Shown one piece after another: positions 6,334 through 8,666 of a stretch of 8,666 bases of DNA. Source of the DNA: Pirellulales bacterium (GTDB lineage Bacteria; Planctomycetota; Planctomycetia; Pirellulales; Thermoguttaceae); assembly GCA_030605745.1 (NCBI GenBank), contig JAUWHT010000424.1, positions 1-8,666 of the forward strand. Reading direction: 5' to 3'. Below the pieces are notes generated by a model. That model saw nothing but the letters and a program-made list of their open reading frames with translations. It had not been told where the DNA came from and ran no database searches. The stretch's first letter is position 1; each line of letters opens with the position of its first letter. The position numbers and the translations under genes are program-made.

Positions 6334-7532
6334 TGCGTGGCCTCCCGGGCGAGCGAAACCGGCGTGCCGTCCTCAACTAAGTGCTGCCCCATCGTGACCA
6401 CGGGGGTGCCAGCCGGCAACTCACCCTTGACGATTTCCGTCCATCCGTCCATTTCGCGACCGGTCTCGACCTGAATCATCCGCGTCTGCTGTCCGTCGAC
6501 GACGAACACGATGGAATGTCCGCCACGCTGCCCGATCGCCGCCGTCGGTACCCCAACAGCACTTCGCTCGTCCATGACGATGGCAACCTCGGCCAAGCAA
6601 CCAGGAGCGACGCCCGGCGGTGGGGACTCGACCAGTCCCTGGACTTCGAACGTGCGAAGCTTTGGGCTGACCGTGGGGCTCTTGTAGCTGACCGGCCGAA
6701 CGCCCAAGTCGATGCCGCTGACTTCGATCCGCATCTGGGTCCGCTCGGGTAGGACTCGGGCGTAATACTCCTCCGGGAGAAACACGGAGATTTCGAGCAC
6801 CGAAAGATCTTCGATTTTCATCACGGGTGTGCCGCCGCCGGCCATCTCTCCCGGCTCCTTGAAACGCTGCGACACCCGTCCCGAGATGGGGGCTATCACA
6901 AGGGAGTCGGCCAGATCCTTCTCAGCCATCGTCAACGACAAACGGGCTTGCTCAAGCTGGGCCTTTTGCAGCGCCACGAGCGCCTCGGCGTGCTTCACCA
7001 TGGCTGAAGCCTGTTTGAAACGCGACTCCTGCTGCTCGAATTGCTGTCTCGAAATGGCGTGGTGATGGACCAGCTTTTGGTAACGTTCCAGGTCCGCTTT
7101 AGCCTGCCCCCTATCCGCCAGCACCTGCTCCAGGCGGGCTTCCTTCTCGCTGACCGACAACTCTGCCACCCTGAGACCCTGCTGGGCAATGGCGACCCCT
7201 TTCGTAAGCTTCAGTGAATCGGTCTGAAACAGCCTGGTCTTGCCGGTTTCGACCAGGTCACCTTCGTCAACGTACACCGCGTCCAGCGGACCGGGCATCC
7301 GTGCGGAGACTAAGGCGTAGTTCTTCGTTTGTACATTGCCCGAGACGACGACCGTACTTTCAAATGTCATTTCCTTCGCGGGGGTGAGCACAACCGGTAT
7401 GCGTTTCCCTCCTTCCTCGGACGCTCCCTTTTCCGCCGTGGCTTGCCCGGCTGGCCAAATAGAATGAACGCCGACGCTCAAGCCGCCCAAGACAACGATC
7501 CCAGCCACGGCGATTACGCCCTTGGTAAGCAT
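6330..7532 (-). CDS. RND pump periplasmic adaptor (membrane fusion protein, HlyD/AcrA-like)
   Basis: 400 residues from the chosen start. A hydrophobic N-terminal segment (about 5-22) acts as a membrane anchor or uncleaved signal, as no lipobox cysteine is seen. The first half-lipoyl region follows (about 72-105, PGPLDAVYVDEGDLVETG). A long alpha-helical hairpin covers about 112-208 and is rich in Q, E, K and A, including ISRQQFEQQESRFKQ. The second half-lipoyl is LVIAPISGRVSQRFKEPGEM (211-230), then a beta-barrel (about 240-320) and a membrane-proximal domain (about 320-395). Its job is to link the RND pump to an outer-membrane channel. The reading frame stays open to a TTG at 7772 (480 residues). 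I chose the ATG at 7532 because GGAGGAGTG lies just ahead and because the anchor then starts the protein. The upstream 80 codons are mostly a tandem duplication. The end overlaps the RND start by four bases (ATGA). Confidence 0.9.
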   Translation of the reverse strand: MLTKGVIAVAGIVVLGGLSVGVHSIWPAGQATAEKGASEEGGKRIPVVLTPAKEMTFESTVVVSGNVQTKNYALVSARMPGPLDAVYVDEGDLVETGKTRLFQTDSLKLTKGVAIAQQGLRVAELSVSEKEARLEQVLADRGQAKADLERYQKLVHHHAISRQQFEQQESRFKQASAMVKHAEALVALQKAQLEQARLSLTMAEKDLADSLVIAPISGRVSQRFKEPGEMAGGGTPVMKIEDLSVLEISVFLPEEYYARVLPERTQMRIEVSGIDLGVRPVSYKSPTVSPKLRTFEVQGLVESPPPGVAPGCLAEVAIVMDERSAVGVPTAAIGQRGGHSIVFVVDGQQTRMIQVETGREMDGWTEIVKGELPAGTPVVTMGQHLVEDGTPVSLAREATQ

Positions 7533-7664
7533 TTTCACTCCTCCAGTTTTTCCGGTCTGATGGTCGGACCGGGCAATCGGATCGCGCTCGGTGGGCATCT
7601 TCGTTTCTCGGGTTTCTCTTGTCCGGTGATGGGGCCGCACAATCGGTTCGCGCTTGGTAAGCAT
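7533..7664 (-). repeat. 66-bp tandem duplication upstream of the adaptor start
   Basis: Two direct copies, 7664-7599 and 7598-7533, are each exactly 66 bp (22 codons) and match at about 46 of 66 positions by my hand count. Each starts with an ATG. The first copy begins ATGCTTACCAAG, identical to the first 12 bases of the adaptor gene at 7532, and each unit's end resembles the Shine-Dalgarno region before that start. So the translation start appears three times in phase. In frame the units would encode a charged, Arg-, His- and Thr-rich stretch (MLTKREPIVRPHH and MPTERDPIARSDH). It may be a transcribed leader, a set of upstream starts, or an N-terminal extension; I think leader most likely. 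Confidence 0.75.
7536..7544 (-). promoter_or_regulatory. Strong Shine-Dalgarno GGAGGAGTG of the adaptor gene
   Basis: On the minus strand GGAGG (7544-7540) precedes the ATG at 7532 by seven bases. It decides the start of the adaptor gene against the in-frame TTG at 7772 and the in-frame ATGs at 7664 and 7598. Confidence 0.75.
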
Positions 7665-7768
7665 TCTCATTTCTCCGATTCCTTCTTGCCTTTCATATCG
7701 AGTCTCAGGAGGGCGCCTGGCCGATCCTGCTTGCTGAACGCCGCGTTCCGGCACCGGGCGTACATCAA

Positions 7769-8392
7769 TCAACCTTCACGTTCTCCCTCGCCCCCACAGA
7801 GACCGTGTAAGAAGACCCCCATCATCGCATCAACCGCCTTGTCCACCGGCCTGGTTATGCCCGTCGCGAACTCCTGTTCCACCATGCCAATCGAGGCACT
7901 GACAAACATTTCTGCAACCGGAGTGGCATCGACCGGCCGAAACGCCCCTTCTTGGATGCCCTGCTCAATGATCGTGGCAATCTGTTTGATCCCAGAGGCA
8001 CGAGTGGTCTGTTCCGTGTCTCGCAAGAGCCGCTTGGCCGCATGGTCGTTGATGAGGAACTCGAACACCGCATGGTGCTTCACGAGATACTCACGCCACA
8101 AGCGGGAAATCGACGCGAGCTTCTCCGCTGCGCAGAATCTGTTCTTGACGATCTCCTCAAGGGCCTCCTGCATCGGAGCGACCGCCCTGTCACGAACGAA
8201 CTCCAGAAGCTCCTGCTTGCCGCGGAAGTGGTTGTAGAGGCTGCCCTTGGCCATCCCCGCAGCGGCGGCCACGCGGTCCATCGTCGTGCCGTTCAATCCA
8301 TGCTCTGTCAAGACGGCCACTGCACCCTCGTAGACGGCTTCTCTCATCATAGAATCGAGAAGCTCCCTCCGCCGTTCGGCCAAACTTGTCAT
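7769..8392 (-). CDS. TetR/AcrR-family transcriptional regulator, probable repressor of the efflux operon
   Basis: 207 residues, the usual TetR-family size. The N-terminal DNA-binding domain spans about residues 12-60, with the helix-turn-helix reading TTMDRVAAAAGMAKGSLYNHF (36-56) and then RGKQELL, a textbook TetR signature. The helical C-terminal part (65-200) should bind a small ligand and form the dimer; it has no motif that reveals the ligand. The ATG at 8392 is preceded by GGAGAG at a suitable distance. The gene is first in the operon, ahead of the adaptor and pump genes. An 18-bp palindrome overlapping its promoter fits autorepression with release by a pump substrate. The stop TGA (7771-7769) shares bases with a TTG that opens the extended adaptor frame, but no good Shine-Dalgarno supports that TTG. 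Confidence 0.92.
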   Translation of the reverse strand: MTSLAERRRELLDSMMREAVYEGAVAVLTEHGLNGTTMDRVAAAAGMAKGSLYNHFRGKQELLEFVRDRAVAPMQEALEEIVKNRFCAAEKLASISRLWREYLVKHHAVFEFLINDHAAKRLLRDTEQTTRASGIKQIATIIEQGIQEGAFRPVDATPVAEMFVSASIGMVEQEFATGITRPVDKAVDAMMGVFLHGLCGGEGEREG

Positions 8393-8447
8393 GGCTCTCT
8401 CCGCAACTTAATCAAGTATTCCTTAATGGAAACCGGGCGATCAATTG

Positions 8448-8465
8448 AATGACTACTTAGTCATT
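8448..8465. promoter_or_regulatory. Palindromic operator, probable TetR-family binding site
   Basis: AATGACTACTTAGTCATT is a perfect inverted repeat with 8-bp arms around a 2-bp centre. This is the size and form typical of TetR-family operators. It overlaps the last three bases of the -10 box and the predicted transcription start of the tetR-type gene, so a bound dimer would block RNA polymerase. The operator assignment is inferred; the palindrome is directly visible. Confidence 0.8.
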
Positions 8466-8492
8466 ATACGTTACTTACCAGTTTATCGTCAA
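8463..8492 (-). promoter_or_regulatory. Sigma-70-type promoter of the efflux operon
   Basis: Read on the minus strand, TTGACG (8492-8487) and TATAAT (8468-8463) are separated by 18 bases. The -10 is a perfect consensus and the -35 matches five of six. Transcription should start near 8456, giving an untranslated leader of about 63 bases before the ATG at 8392. No other promoter of this quality is seen in the operon, so it probably drives the repressor, adaptor and pump genes together. Confidence 0.8.
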
Positions 8493-8606
8493 GAGCAATC
8501 AGTATAGTCCATAGAATTTTTGGTCATGCGACGACAAAACTTTGCCGATAAAGCGGATGAGGCGAGTCCGCGCGGAAATCCCGGTTTTGTGGATCAGGAG
8601 GGTCGT

Positions 8607-8666
8607 ATGCCCGATTTGCCTTTTCCTGGACAACCCAACATCTCTAGTCTTCCAGAAGGCGGCCCC
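8607..8666 (+). CDS. Start of an unidentified divergent gene, cut by window edge
   Basis: An ATG at 8607 is preceded by AGGAGG (8597-8602), five bases away with TCGT in between. The frame then stays open for 20 codons to the window end (MPDLPFPGQPNISSLPEGGP). The residues are rich in Pro and Gly and show no family. It is divergent from the tetR-type gene, so the shared 214-bp region and its operator might also affect this gene. TATAGT at 8503-8508 is a possible but weak -10. The length is too short for any functional call. Confidence 0.5.
   Translation, partial: MPDLPFPGQPNISSLPEGGP

Noticed and set aside
3394..6474. Long plus-strand open frames opposite the RND gene (for example 3394-4173 and 5812-6474)
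   Set aside because: They are His-, Gln-, Asp- and Arg-rich antisense shadows of a clear RND gene with no recognisable motifs.
7533..7772. An 80-residue extension of the adaptor from a TTG at 7772
   Set aside because: The TTG has no properly spaced Shine-Dalgarno, the stretch is mostly a tandem duplication, and the membrane anchor directly follows the ATG at 7532, which has a very strong site. An extended form is kept only as an alternative.
7329..8237. A 302-codon open frame on the plus strand opposite the adaptor and tetR-type genes
   Set aside because: It is antisense to two well-supported genes, crosses their boundary, shows no domain and has a composition (rich in S, R and P) typical of GC-rich shadow frames.

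Overview
This 8.7 kb window looks like chromosomal DNA of a Gram-negative bacterium with fairly high GC, most plausibly a planctomycete. That is an inference. It rests on a membrane-anchored PIN/TRAM protein of the YacL type next to an RND efflux operon, on the codon usage, and on palindromic GGGTGGGTGC-type intergenic repeats of a kind I associate with planctomycete genomes. No rRNA, tRNA, CRISPR array or intact transposase gene was seen.

Left part (1-1568, all minus strand): three overlapping or tightly packed genes read leftwards. The first is a VapC-like PIN-domain protein (1568-1089). The second is a small, charged, helix-rich protein (1096-851) that starts inside the end of the PIN gene with its own Shine-Dalgarno. 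The third is a monoacylglycerol-lipase-type alpha/beta hydrolase (893-57). The PIN gene and small gene look like a toxin-antitoxin-like pair in reversed gene order. At the extreme left edge is a short direct repeat, possibly the end of a repeat array outside the window.

Middle (1840-2991): a divergent plus-strand gene encodes a four-helix membrane anchor followed by PIN and TRAM domains (YacL family). It ends exactly in the tip of a 133-bp nested inverted repeat (2859-2991). The mirror-image tip supplies the stop codon of a minus-strand remnant of an RND transporter (3224-2985).

Right part (3259-8392, minus strand): an efflux operon runs tetR-type repressor, periplasmic adaptor (MFP), RND inner-membrane pump, then the C-terminal stub of a second RND pump. 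It is driven by an excellent sigma-70-type promoter, TTGACG-18-TATAAT. An 18-bp palindrome overlaps the -10 box and predicted start site, as expected for autorepression by the TetR-family protein. MFP and RND overlap by ATGA, so they are probably translationally coupled. No outer-membrane TolC-like factor is present. The RND pump lacks every canonical AcrB proton-relay residue that I can align by eye (DD to TN, K to N, T to I). Between the repressor and the MFP start lies a 66-bp tandem duplication that copies the MFP translation start. At the right edge a divergent plus-strand gene begins at 8607 and runs off the window.

The most interesting points are the relay-less RND pump with a deleted tandem partner, the nested palindrome that gives both convergent reading frames their stop codons, the repeated start region of the adaptor gene, and the reversed-order PIN/small-protein pair.
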